64,000 bases of DNA from a virus. The DNA is taken from positions 1-64,000 of the IMG/VR virus record IMGVR_UViG_3300032053_014324; one strand, given 5' to 3'. Numbering within the stretch: the first letter of the stretch is position 1; the number at the start of each line of letters is the position of its first letter. Below, piece after piece: positions 48,118 to 59,500 of this stretch. The notes beneath the pieces were generated by a model that saw only the letters and a program-made list of their open reading frames with translations, had not been told where the DNA came from and made no database searches. The position numbers were made by a program, and so were the translations under genes.

Positions 48118-50316
48118 ATGATAGACCCCATAACCAATTTTGTAATAGCTTCTACAACACTTGAAGACAACTTAACCAAGTTTACGTTCAGTTTTACTAA
48201 ACCTACGGGTGACATCGGTGGCTATTATTTATTCATGAGCTCTACAGGTGTCGCCTATATTAGCGTAAAAACTCGTATAGATGCGTCACAACCACAAATA
48301 GATGAAGATCGAACGTATGATATCGATGGTGTATCGTATTTTGAATATACTACCGAATCTGATTATCATGACGGAAAAATGCTGTATTTTAAAATGCAAG
48401 CTCTCTCTGCTGCTCGAGAATTATCGGTTTTTTCTTCAGTTGAAATAGGATATTCTTATCCATCACAACCATTAAATCTTTTTGTACAATATAATGGAAT
48501 TGATGCTACTCTTACATGGGATGAGATTGATTTTACAAACAATAAAAATTCAACATTCACTAATTACAATATTTATCGAGATCTTGCTATACCATTAAAT
48601 GGTACAACATTTGATTCTACTACAAATATCCTATCAAATACTCAATTTACTACAGGCAGTCTCATTTGGGTAATAGATATATTTAAGAAATCCCAGTGGT
48701 TTGGCGCAGTTGTAGAAGAAGGAGTGTTTGATCTTACATCAACAGGACTTATTGGATACAGTGATACTTCATCTACATATACACCAAATATAGATAACCT
48801 GAAAATATATATCGATTATAAAAACCCTGCTTTTATTGGAACATCTTCTACAGGACTTTATACGGATACAGCATTTATATTTGATCGATATTATATTTAT
48901 TCAATTCGTTCAGCAGGATTGGGGGTGCGCCTTAGCTTTAGTACTCCTTATATGTGTTATGCAATTGACACTACAAATGCGTATCCATATTTAAGATCGA
49001 TTGAGAACTCATCGACAGAAATTTTAAATGATCCTTATTGGAAAACATTAAAAGCTGTTCTTATCGATAAGAATTTTTATGATAAAACACCGTTTGCTAT
49101 TCCTTATTCTAAGGATACCACTTACAATCTAAAAGGTTATTTAGGCGTAAGTGAATGCAAATTTGATGTATTTGTTAATGATATATACAGTTTTACTACA
49201 TCAACTGGAGTTTACGGAGAATTTGAGATCAATTATATTTTTCCTAAAGGAAATATTTCAATGGTATTTCAAGCACGGGATAAATATAATATAAAATTTT
49301 CTCGTAAAAGCGCTCCATATAGCATCAGAACCCTGAATTTGTATACATGGTATGCTGCAGTACTCGGCAGTCAGTATAAACAAATTGATATTGAAGCGAC
49401 AGCGATTAAATCAGATGTTTCTATAGAAACATGTCGCTATTCATATTTTGAAGACAGATTTTCTCCCTTTGTAGGATTGTATAAAGAAGGAGATGAAGCT
49501 GAAGCTAAATTTACCAGTCTTGCTTCAACAAATTTCAAAGCATTTGAATATGCATCATATGATAAGTCTCTCCAAATGATGTTTGATTCATTCCAGGAAA
49601 ACCTACTTGAACTTGATCATTATGAAATTCATTATAATATGAATTTATATGACACACAGAAAACAGCGTATACTTTCACAGCAACTTCTACTGGACTTGG
49701 AAGAGGTGACTATTGGTATGGTATAGCAGCATGTACACGCGATGGAGAAGAAACATCAGTAATTACCCTACGAGTGGATAGACGATGGTGGCCAGAACCT
49801 TATATGAATGAAAACGTAATTATGTGGGATTATGTGTATGGAGCTGAATTTTATAAAATATATAGAGGAACCACCGAAGCAGACCTTTATTTTCTAACAT
49901 CAACTGGAATGAATGTTGCTGTTGATATTAATGGAGAAACTCCCAATCCTGAAATTACACCAGTTCCATATAATTTTACAGATATGTTGGAACCCGTTAA
50001 CGTTAAACTGTATGATAAATACGGAGTAAATAATTTGTTCCTGAGACTTAAAAAAACATCGTCATTGATTATTCTTTTGTTTGGAGCAGGAAATAATGTT
50101 ATTGCTGAGTTTGACTTGCAAAGAATTTTGTATCTTCTGAAAAAATTCATCCCACCTGAACTAAAATATTCGATAGTTTTTTCAAATGATACGAAGGTTA
50201 TCTTATATCCAGATGGAATTGAAATCAATCTGGTCGAACCTGATCCAATATACGCTTATTATGATTTATCGTATTATTATAACCCAAGTCTGGAAGTTGT
50301 TGAGGTCTACTCGTGA
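48118..50316 (+). CDS. baseplate or fibre protein with fibronectin-like domains
   Basis: A 732-residue beta protein. Several FN3/Ig-like units are suggested, such as PSQPLNLFVQYNGIDATLTW with YNIYRD (about 120-160) and PEPYMNENVIMWDYVYGAEF with YKIYRG (about 560-590). Six STG tripeptides occur (SSTGV, TSTGL, SSTGL, TSTGV, TSTGL, TSTGM). The start has only a weak ribosome site. Its stop overlaps the next GTG (GTGA). It probably forms a baseplate arm or fibre connector. Confidence 0.65.
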   Translation: MIDPITNFVIASTTLEDNLTKFTFSFTKPTGDIGGYYLFMSSTGVAYISVKTRIDASQPQIDEDRTYDIDGVSYFEYTTESDYHDGKMLYFKMQALSAARELSVFSSVEIGYSYPSQPLNLFVQYNGIDATLTWDEIDFTNNKNSTFTNYNIYRDLAIPLNGTTFDSTTNILSNTQFTTGSLIWVIDIFKKSQWFGAVVEEGVFDLTSTGLIGYSDTSSTYTPNIDNLKIYIDYKNPAFIGTSSTGLYTDTAFIFDRYYIYSIRSAGLGVRLSFSTPYMCYAIDTTNAYPYLRSIENSSTEILNDPYWKTLKAVLIDKNFYDKTPFAIPYSKDTTYNLKGYLGVSECKFDVFVNDIYSFTTSTGVYGEFEINYIFPKGNISMVFQARDKYNIKFSRKSAPYSIRTLNLYTWYAAVLGSQYKQIDIEATAIKSDVSIETCRYSYFEDRFSPFVGLYKEGDEAEAKFTSLASTNFKAFEYASYDKSLQMMFDSFQENLLELDHYEIHYNMNLYDTQKTAYTFTATSTGLGRGDYWYGIAACTRDGEETSVITLRVDRRWWPEPYMNENVIMWDYVYGAEFYKIYRGTTEADLYFLTSTGMNVAVDINGETPNPEITPVPYNFTDMLEPVNVKLYDKYGVNNLFLRLKKTSSLIILLFGAGNNVIAEFDLQRILYLLKKFIPPELKYSIVFSNDTKVILYPDGIEINLVEPDPIYAYYDLSYYYNPSLEVVEVYS

Positions 50317-52487
50317 GAAAAAGACAGTTTGGTACTAAACGGTTAATATACGCAAGTGACCATAACACTGCTCAAACCTATGGCGAGCTAAATACTCGTG
50401 AAGTAGCAGTGGATGGTGGGATTAAAGGTATTATTTATGGCGGGGTACTTATACCAAATACCGAAATTGAATATACAATAATCCTTGAAGAAACTGTAGC
50501 AAGAACACTTGCTGGTGAAAGAATAGTAGTACCTTCCTCATCTAACCCTGTTGTAAATATTTTTATAAAACCATCTATCGATCCAGGATTCGGAAACGAA
50601 GTTTGGGTAACAGCCTATATTGAATATACATATCAATTAGGAGAATTGGATATAGATGGCGACAACATACCCTATTACAAAGATTACCAAAATGGTTTTC
50701 AGATCGGAACTGTGCAAGGCGTAATTGCTCCGATAGGCACTGCAATAAAACCAAACATACCTTATGGAGCTGTTCTTCTTTGTGATATCCTGTACAACGC
50801 AAATCTCTATCTTACTGGAGCGATTCAGCAATCTGATATAAATACAGCTCGGCAAGATAGATTTGATAGCCAATCTTTTGTCAATCTTCTTGTAACAGGT
50901 ACTGCCGATATATATGGTGTCATTATTGCACGAAGCGGTATCGATATGATCGGTACTAACTTCTTTAATGTGTCTGATCCTGTAATAGGAAGCGATGTTG
51001 GCGATAGAGATTATAATGATGTTCGCTACATTCTAAAGTCCGGTGATACGATGACAGGTACGCTCAATGTGCCAGATCTTAATGTCAGCGCCAGCATGAC
51101 TATTCAAAATCTTACTGCCAATGGCAATCTTCTTGTTGGGGGAAGCAGCGTATTCAGTGACAATGTTAATATTGCTGGAAATTTGGCTGTTAACTCCGGT
51201 GGAGTATCCATTGGCCAGGATTTACGTGTCATCGGATCAATTGAGGGAAAAAGCGTTATTATACCGTGGCAAACAGCAGTAGATTACACTATTGGAGAAG
51301 TAGTTGTTTTTGAAGAAGGAATTTATAAATGCAAGGTAGATCATACCTCAACTGATTTCCTACTTCAAATTGTAAATTGGGAATCAATTGGTGGGGGCGG
51401 CGGAACAACGCACCGAGTGACTATAATAGATCATGGATTTGTTGTTGGAGATGTTTTAAGATATGATAGCCATGCTGATCCCAATGGATACACCAAAGCT
51501 AAAGCTGATAATCCTCACACACTGGGTCAATTTGTTGTTATTCGCATTCTTGATGCGGATAATTTTATAATATCGAGTGGCGGTTACTTTGAAGATACCA
51601 GCGCCACTCTTAATCTCATACCAAATACATGGTACTACTTATCTGATTCAACAGTTGGATTACTTACAGTAACAGAACCTCCGATATCAAATCCAATATT
51701 GTATGCTGTAGCAGCGCATGAAGCATATGTTTTTATATTCAGACCGGCAGTTGGTGCGATGCTTGCTGTTGATGAATATATTGCAGAAACAGGACAAACA
51801 AAATTTGAATTATCTGTATTACCCATTCACCAGGATTATGTAACTGTTTCTATTGATGGATATGTCCAAAGCAAAAGTATATATACATTTTTCTCTTCAA
51901 CTGGAATAGTTGCCGGAATTCAATTTAACACACCCCTATCTGGTGGAGAAGAAATTAGATTTCAAATAGTCAGCAATGTTTTTTCTGAAGCTGGCGCAAA
52001 TCTCGTAACTGATACTATTACTGCAACAACTGATGGTCAATTTACTGTTACAATGTCACGAGTACCTATCTCCAAAGAATATATATTGGTATCAATTGAT
52101 GGTGTTTTTCAACACAAAAGCGCGTTTGATTTCACTGACACGGTATTAACATTTGCAGATCCTCTTCTTACTGGAAACGAAGTTCAAATTATACATGTAG
52201 TTGGTATGAATATAGCTCTCGATCCTGCAGTAGTAAATTCTTTTGTTATCAATTCGTCAACGGGACAAGTCAGTATGAAAAATCTTTCTGTTTCTAACGA
52301 TGCTGGCGCGGGATTAGCAAATATAACAACATTTACTAATGCAAAAGACAATATATTGAGCACGGGTACAGGTTCTATAAAATTGAAAGGTACGGGGACA
52401 ACACAAGATAGTGCTGGTTGGCTTAAGGTATATATCGGAACTACTGCTTGCTATCTCCCCTATTTTACTAATATAACAGGCGTGTAG
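50313..52487 (+). CDS. tail fibre protein
   Basis: A 724-residue protein starting with GTG. The N-terminal part (about 1-190) is a baseplate-binding module. YILKSGDTMTGTLNV is the phage fibre signature GDTMTG-L, followed by short beta repeats (about 250-310). A carbohydrate-binding-like segment (IPWQTAVDYTIGEVVVFEEG, YKCKVDH) and a GGGG hinge lead to C-terminal beta domains with repeats (FELSVLPIHQDYVTVSIDG and FTVTMSRVPISKEYILVSI). It recognises host surface sugars, likely. Confidence 0.75.
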   Translation: MRKRQFGTKRLIYASDHNTAQTYGELNTREVAVDGGIKGIIYGGVLIPNTEIEYTIILEETVARTLAGERIVVPSSSNPVVNIFIKPSIDPGFGNEVWVTAYIEYTYQLGELDIDGDNIPYYKDYQNGFQIGTVQGVIAPIGTAIKPNIPYGAVLLCDILYNANLYLTGAIQQSDINTARQDRFDSQSFVNLLVTGTADIYGVIIARSGIDMIGTNFFNVSDPVIGSDVGDRDYNDVRYILKSGDTMTGTLNVPDLNVSASMTIQNLTANGNLLVGGSSVFSDNVNIAGNLAVNSGGVSIGQDLRVIGSIEGKSVIIPWQTAVDYTIGEVVVFEEGIYKCKVDHTSTDFLLQIVNWESIGGGGGTTHRVTIIDHGFVVGDVLRYDSHADPNGYTKAKADNPHTLGQFVVIRILDADNFIISSGGYFEDTSATLNLIPNTWYYLSDSTVGLLTVTEPPISNPILYAVAAHEAYVFIFRPAVGAMLAVDEYIAETGQTKFELSVLPIHQDYVTVSIDGYVQSKSIYTFFSSTGIVAGIQFNTPLSGGEEIRFQIVSNVFSEAGANLVTDTITATTDGQFTVTMSRVPISKEYILVSIDGVFQHKSAFDFTDTVLTFADPLLTGNEVQIIHVVGMNIALDPAVVNSFVINSSTGQVSMKNLSVSNDAGAGLANITTFTNAKDNILSTGTGSIKLKGTGTTQDSAGWLKVYIGTTACYLPYFTNITGV

Positions 52488-52494
52488 GGCAACC

Positions 52495-55400
52495 ATGGAC
52501 AAAATAGTATTCGATGCCAAAATACAAAATCTCTATAGTCCTGATTATGAGTATCTTCAGAATACTATAGATACTGAAATAAAGAAATCATTCAGACAGA
52601 ATATTCAAAATCCTTTTGTCAGTGCTATCATTAAAGGATTTAATCTTCAAGCAAGTCTGACTGATCCTTCAAAAATTTTAGTATATCATGAAACCGGATA
52701 CGGTGGTGTTATTACATCTACCGGTGAGCTTATTGAATCATCAAATAATATCGATCTTGTCGCACCTGCGGATAGTACACCCGGTGTAGTAAATTATGCA
52801 TATATTCGGATATATTCTGTCTATGGTACATTTAATAAAAAGAATGAGGTAATAGAAGAAGGTGTTCAGAAAAATATAGATTTATATAACTATACAAAAA
52901 CGTATGATCGTCTTATTACAAAATGGGAAATTAAAGTTTATACACAGAGCCAGTATCTTGCTTTAACTGACGCTGAAAAAGCTGAATTGCTTGGTCTTGG
53001 TTCTTTTGTTGCAAACGGAACGAATCCTATCACAGAAATAAGTACCGCTGGTCGTGTTTATACTCGCTCATTCATACAACAAAATTCTATAAAAACTGGA
53101 ATGATTTCAAGCACGGGTTTTGTTATTACGCAACATAATGTTTCCACCTCAGAACAGACTGACGATCATTACGCAGGAACTCCCGTTTATCTCCAAGATG
53201 ATGTTAATGAATTACGTACTCTTGTTCGTGAAATAAAAGGAACAGCAAATTACGATGATTTCATAGATAACTCGCTTCTTACATCTGACTCATCGGCCAA
53301 TAGATTGCATGGTAACGGTGTTCTCGCAGATGAATGGGATGAGCTTGAAGTAATTCCAAACAGTACTGGGCTTGCTGTTGTTGTTAAAGCTGGTAAAGCA
53401 ATCGTTCGTGGTGGTGTATCTCACGTTCTTGAAAATGAAACAAAGCTTCTTATTCTTGAACCACAGGTTAACTATCAAGTTGGCGATTGGGCAACAAGAA
53501 CGGGTGAAGAACATATTGTTGGGCACAAACCAACATCATTCTCTCTTGCTTATCAGAATGTTGGTAATCTCAAAATAACTGACATCTATAATGAACCCTA
53601 TCCAGAAGGTTTTGACGAAGGCATTGACTATATAGTTGATTATGAAAATGGTATTGTATATATTCCATTAATAGGAAGCAGGATAGCTGAAGAGAGAGTC
53701 AAGTGTTACTATCAATGGGGATATACTCGATACGACCTTGTTGAAATAGGTACAGGAAGTGATGTTAAATTAAAAACGGGTGTTGCCGGACCAAATGCGC
53801 AACCAGAAGCACCGGACACAAATTATCTTTTATTATATCAATTGAAAGTAGATCCTTTTGATAGAACAATACCGCTTGATCATATAATTGATACAAGAGT
53901 ATTTTCTCAATATATAAGAAATCTTTATGAAATAAATTCAACAGCAGAAAGTAAATATAATTTTACTATAAACAAGGCAACATTTCTTACATCATCAGGA
54001 GAATACGATAGTTTACATGCGCAATGGAGTATAACAACATACCGTGATGAAGATGTAGCAATTACCTCTACTGGCGGTACTAGAATATTGACAGCCGTTA
54101 GTTGTCTTCCTAACGATGAAGTTTGGCTTATTGTTGATAAAACTCCCTGGACGAATGCTATTACAGTAGAGCTTAATCCTGTTGCTGGATATCAGGAAGT
54201 AGGGCTTGAGGTAGCATCAACTGATACGTCTGGTTTGTATGAATACTCCGACTATTATTTTAAATTAAATGGAACAGAGTATAAAACGACAACTTCCAAT
54301 AGTGTTACCTATGAAGCAGTAGCTGCATTAATGCAAAGTGTTCTTTCCGGGTATCAGTACAATGTAAACTTTATAGTAAATGATATTCGAGTTTCTGATA
54401 GCTATTACATAGGTACCGATTCCACAATTAATTTAAACCACTGTGCTACAAATTCTGGGGACTTGTTTCATAGTCTTACCGGATTTACTGCATTTGAACT
54501 TCCCTTTAGCAATTACCAAAAACTTGGTTTAACAACCTCAACAGGCGCTGCTTCTGGATTGGAAGCAAACACAACATATTATTTTAAAGTTAATTCTGTA
54601 GAATATAGAATTCAAACTGCTACAAGTTTAACAATTAATGGCATAACAATATTAATAAATTTAGCAATAGCTGATGCTGGATTTAGTGCAGTGGTAGACA
54701 CAGATGATATTAAAATTTCATCTGAAACAGGAGCAGTCGCTCTTGATTTTTCAAATGGAGATTTATTTACCCATCTTACAGGTTTTTCTGATTTTGAACC
54801 TTCTGTTGATGGAGTCCTCGCAGTAGACACGTACCATGACATTGATCTTTCGTATAAAGACCATGTAGAAAAATTTCCAATACTTATTGAAGATAAACTT
54901 TCTGAAGGATTTCATAATATTAGATTAACTGTTAATTCCGTTAATGAAACTTTTACATTCTATAGTTTTTTAAGCGGTCGTTGCGATATTCTATATGATA
55001 AAGGTTTTCTTTATAGTGCAGATGAGACAGAACCGTATAAAGTTACGAACTACCGTGGTGTTCACTCAAAATTTTATGTAGATCCAACAAACACAAGAAA
55101 AGCTCTTATCTACCTCGATAATAAAGAAATTTGCAGTTCTACTGGATTCTATCAAAACTATTGGGATGTTGAACAAGCATATCCAGTAAGTAGAGTAGAT
55201 AATCAAAATATTGTAACGGGCGGTACGCTGGCAATAACTGATTATATATTACCTACTGTTGACAATACAATGACATATACAGTAGGTAGTACAACAGTTA
55301 CATGTAACTCTACAAGCATAATCAGCCTCCAAAATTATGACAGACTTTTTGCAACAACATGTGTTCCTTTGGGAGCATATGTGACTGGAATTACAGATTT

Positions 55401-56559
55401 AACTCATTTTGAAATGTCAGCCCCCGCAATTGAAAGTGGATCTAACATAGTAACAACAATAGAACACTTCACCAATACAGTTATGATTTTCTTTACTCCT
55501 ACAACAACACTGCTCGCATCAGAGAATCATCAAAGAGCCGGTGTGTATTTAACCTATTTAGGGACAGGTGGTGAAGGATATCCTTGGGATCAGCTAAGCA
55601 TTCGCATTCACGATGCCCATAATAATCAAGTTGGAGATATTGCATATAAGAATTATTCTAGTACTATCGTAGGATGGAATTATTTTGAGATACCTGCTGC
55701 ACTAATCGCAGGAAATCAATATCACTACCACGTATTAGTTCATGGAAGAGATGGAAGCAATCCCACAATACGAACTGCAACTGGAAATACTACAAGCAGA
55801 TGCTATGTTGAAATGTATAAACCATATACTGGTATGTACAAAGATTCTGATGTTATTAACATTATAAATTCAGCTGGATCATCTATTGTTGCTATTCGAG
55901 CATCAACAGAAGATTCAGAGAATTCTCGGCATGATCAAAGTATTCTCGATATCATGGGTGTTGATTTCTCTGACAACACTATTTGGGCTAACTGGTCGTA
56001 TGAAACATATATAGGTATCGATGTAAAAACAGGTCGTGTTAAATTTCCTACTGGGTATGACGCAAATAATTATTGGGTAGAGTTCAATGCAAAACAACGA
56101 ACTTCTGATTTTGATGCAAAAACAATAATGCGACATGGCGAGACAGAAACTGTTGAAGATACCTTTAGAAGACTCACACACGAAGCATATACAATAACAA
56201 TGAGGAGTGATGGAACACTGAGTGAAGGCGCACTTGTAAGAATCCATCCGAGTACGGGACTTGCTTCGTCAATAACAGACTATAGTCAATGGCAGTCCTT
56301 CATCGGAATTTGTCATAGGATTCCTACTGTAAATAAATTGGGATATTCAAATCCTGTTGAAATTGCCGTAAGAGGAATTACCGTTCTGGCTACTAGTGTT
56401 GCTGCTATTAGTGGTTCTCCTATTGTTGGGGATGAAATATATATAACAGCAATCGGATTAGCTGATAATGCAACAACAATTCATATTGGTTCTGGAAAGA
56501 GAGTTGGTGTCATAATGCAAATTATTGACACAATGCACGTAAGACTATTCATCACGTAG
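52495..56559 (+). CDS. giant baseplate/tail fibre protein with tandem repeats
   Basis: A 1354-residue protein. The N-terminal 250 residues (DAKIQNLYSPDYEYLQNTI, VAPADSTPGVVNYAYIRIY) resemble baseplate-attached fibre stems. Two tandem units of about 95 residues lie at about 565-760, each with a Y-Y-F-K-(L/V)-N strand and ending in DLF-H-LTGF. The C-terminal part has jelly-roll-like strands (YPWDQLSIRIHDA, YHYHVLVHGRDG) and an EAYTITMRSDG tail-like end. Seven STG tripeptides occur. Ordinary proteins of this place in other phages are shorter. Confidence 0.65.
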   Translation: MDKIVFDAKIQNLYSPDYEYLQNTIDTEIKKSFRQNIQNPFVSAIIKGFNLQASLTDPSKILVYHETGYGGVITSTGELIESSNNIDLVAPADSTPGVVNYAYIRIYSVYGTFNKKNEVIEEGVQKNIDLYNYTKTYDRLITKWEIKVYTQSQYLALTDAEKAELLGLGSFVANGTNPITEISTAGRVYTRSFIQQNSIKTGMISSTGFVITQHNVSTSEQTDDHYAGTPVYLQDDVNELRTLVREIKGTANYDDFIDNSLLTSDSSANRLHGNGVLADEWDELEVIPNSTGLAVVVKAGKAIVRGGVSHVLENETKLLILEPQVNYQVGDWATRTGEEHIVGHKPTSFSLAYQNVGNLKITDIYNEPYPEGFDEGIDYIVDYENGIVYIPLIGSRIAEERVKCYYQWGYTRYDLVEIGTGSDVKLKTGVAGPNAQPEAPDTNYLLLYQLKVDPFDRTIPLDHIIDTRVFSQYIRNLYEINSTAESKYNFTINKATFLTSSGEYDSLHAQWSITTYRDEDVAITSTGGTRILTAVSCLPNDEVWLIVDKTPWTNAITVELNPVAGYQEVGLEVASTDTSGLYEYSDYYFKLNGTEYKTTTSNSVTYEAVAALMQSVLSGYQYNVNFIVNDIRVSDSYYIGTDSTINLNHCATNSGDLFHSLTGFTAFELPFSNYQKLGLTTSTGAASGLEANTTYYFKVNSVEYRIQTATSLTINGITILINLAIADAGFSAVVDTDDIKISSETGAVALDFSNGDLFTHLTGFSDFEPSVDGVLAVDTYHDIDLSYKDHVEKFPILIEDKLSEGFHNIRLTVNSVNETFTFYSFLSGRCDILYDKGFLYSADETEPYKVTNYRGVHSKFYVDPTNTRKALIYLDNKEICSSTGFYQNYWDVEQAYPVSRVDNQNIVTGGTLAITDYILPTVDNTMTYTVGSTTVTCNSTSIISLQNYDRLFATTCVPLGAYVTGITDLTHFEMSAPAIESGSNIVTTIEHFTNTVMIFFTPTTTLLASENHQRAGVYLTYLGTGGEGYPWDQLSIRIHDAHNNQVGDIAYKNYSSTIVGWNYFEIPAALIAGNQYHYHVLVHGRDGSNPTIRTATGNTTSRCYVEMYKPYTGMYKDSDVINIINSAGSSIVAIRASTEDSENSRHDQSILDIMGVDFSDNTIWANWSYETYIGIDVKTGRVKFPTGYDANNYWVEFNAKQRTSDFDAKTIMRHGETETVEDTFRRLTHEAYTITMRSDGTLSEGALVRIHPSTGLASSITDYSQWQSFIGICHRIPTVNKLGYSNPVEIAVRGITVLATSVAAISGSPIVGDEIYITAIGLADNATTIHIGSGKRVGVIMQIIDTMHVRLFIT

Positions 56560-56567
56560 AGGATTCT

Positions 56568-59500
56568 ATGGGAATTACAAAAGCAACTAAAAATGTAATA
56601 AATTATAGAGAAATAGTTGATATTACTATGAAGGATGCTGATATAGTTGGTATAAATCAACGCGCCGATGCAGCAGACAGAAAAAACCTCGAGCAAGAAA
56701 TACGTTTAAATTATCTTGAAGGAAGACAAAATTCTTCTTCTACTATTATGTCAGAATTGTATCTTGATGAATCTAAAACCGATTTAACATATCTCAATGA
56801 TGTGAAACCAGCGGAAATAATGGATGATAACGACTGGAATAACAATTGGAAAGAAACGCAACTACCTAGCCCTGTATATAAAAACGGATACATGCGCCCT
56901 CGACAAATTCCATACATGCTTGAAAACATGGATGAATACAATTTACTTGATATTTTAAATGGTGACATGGGAGGCATGTCGAGGTATGATTCACAAAATG
57001 ATTGTTATTGGATAATATCTAATCAAGGTGGTTCTAATACACAAGGTGAGATAACTCAAATAAGCCCGAAATTAAAAGATGGAAAAATAGAAGTTTTACG
57101 AAGATGGATGTTACCCGCACACGCACTAAAAACATGGTCAGGAATAGACTTTTATTATTTAGATAGTGTTACTACATATGTAATTGCTGTGGCACAAGGA
57201 ACAGCAACAACAACATCTATACTACATGGTTGGGCATATAAGCATTATCTAGCAGGGTATCCGCAATATTCGTATGTTATGGGTACGTCTAACGCTCAAA
57301 ATGGAGATACACTTGCTCCATATCTTTTATATCTTACGGGTACTATGGCAATAGGCTCTCCAACAATAGCAACTGCCAATACAGCAAGTCTTAGAGTAGG
57401 AATGTGGATATCCGGCACAGGAATAACCTCTTGGCAACAGATAACTGCAATAAACAGTGCTACTTTTTTTACCATAAGCGCTCCATGTATTTCTCCTGCA
57501 GGTCCTCAAGCTCTTGGATACTATGATAATAATGGTGCCTTATACATATCTAATTCTTCTCCTGACATTGGATATTACAATGATGTGGTTGAGTATGATA
57601 CTACTTCATATGCGGTTTTAACATGTAATGGCACATCGGCTGTAAATCTTATAAGAAGAGATAAAAATAATTGGTCGATTATAAGTGCAATACTAGGTTT
57701 TGAAAAATTTGTTGGAGGTTCTACTTCTGTACAAAGATCAATAACGAAGTCAGGAAATAATATTTATATACGTGTGAATGATGCGGTTGATAATAAAAGA
57801 TTTATTTATAAGTTTAATATAACTACAGATATTATATCGGGTGTAGCTGTAACCTGCTCTGGAAGATATGAACTTTCAAGAGATATAGATGATAGGTATG
57901 CCTCAGCAACTAATGCAGCTCCAGGTGGTATTGGTGTATCCAAAGAAGGAGATATCCTTGAAGTAACATCAACCCTGAATAATGGAAGATTTATATCACG
58001 CCGAGCTGTAAAAAATGCATTGATAGCGGAAAATCAAGTTACGGGTGTAACAAAACCATTAGGTGCCTTGGGAGCTGCCCAACCATACGGACCATCTGCA
58101 TGCATGGTTGACACTGATGGTAATTATTGGACGGGTGACTATTATGTTTGGGTTGGGTATGTACCAAATAATACAGCAAGACTATATAGATATAAAAAAT
58201 CTACCGGCGCAGTAACATCAGTGACCTTCACAAATGTAGGTGGGGGAGTAAATGCTATAATTGATGCATGCCACGATGGTACGAGCGTATATATAGTTTT
58301 TTATTACGGTACCGGCGCAATTTACAGAATTGCAAAAGGTCCTCTTTCAACTTTGCTAGCAGGTATACTACCCAGTTCAATAGCTATAGGTTCTGGCGGG
58401 TGGTCATATCTTACATTCCCATCAGCAGCAAATACTGCACCTATATACGGATTAGCCTATGATTCCGATGCAGGTGTTCTTTTAGCGACATTATCAACAA
58501 ATTATATTGCAACTATACCAACAGACGGTTCATCTTTTAATACAACTTCATATAAGTTACCTGCACCTACTAATAATTGGTGGGGATGTGCTTATAAAAA
58601 CGGAAATATCTATGTAAATGAAATGACGTTTGCAGCAACCCCATGTCGAGTCTCAGTTTTTGTTAAATCAAAAATGACATCTACTACATGGTTTAGATCA
58701 CATATTTATCAAGATCCACAAGATTCATTTGCTTCAAATTATTATAATCAAGGAAGATACGGTATTGACTTTGATGGAAATGATTTAATAAGCATAAGCT
58801 ATACAGCCAAGGTATTTACAAAGCATGCGACTCTCGTTGATCCTGATGTAATGCAATTGCATACATTTATTGATGGAAATAACATACTACCGACAAGCAC
58901 AGTATGCTCTGCAACTCCCATAGTAGAAAGATACTTTGAACCAAATGAATTTTCTGATCCACGAGATGTCCCCGATAAAAATTATATGGTTTTGGGCTAT
59001 GGTAAAGTATCCACAACCTACGGTGGATTCTCAGAACTGCATCTTGATGAATACTTATCTGACAAAAGCATTACCGGAAAAGATAGGTACGATGTAAGTA
59101 AAATAAGAACCAGACATTATTTGGGAGTAGCAACAAGCCCAAATAATATTGTAGGGTATTATACAGGATGGAACGGAGGTGTTCCTTCTACAACCTCTGT
59201 GTTTGTAGATAGAGACATGATTTTTGCAAGTATATGGAATCCAGGTGGTACGTCTGACTCAGGCCCAACTGTGTACATGATTGATTTACTAAAAAGTAAA
59301 GCATTTTGCCTTGGTTCAGCATTTAATGTATCATATGGCAGAGCAAGTTACTGGGGAGCTCGATATAATGGAAACCTATCCCAACGAAATGATAACCTTG
59401 GATATAATATGAGCTCATCCCCTGAATTAGCTTTGAACACTAATGGAAATGCATATCATTATATATCATATGTGCATGCACGAACATTTACAAAAGATGA

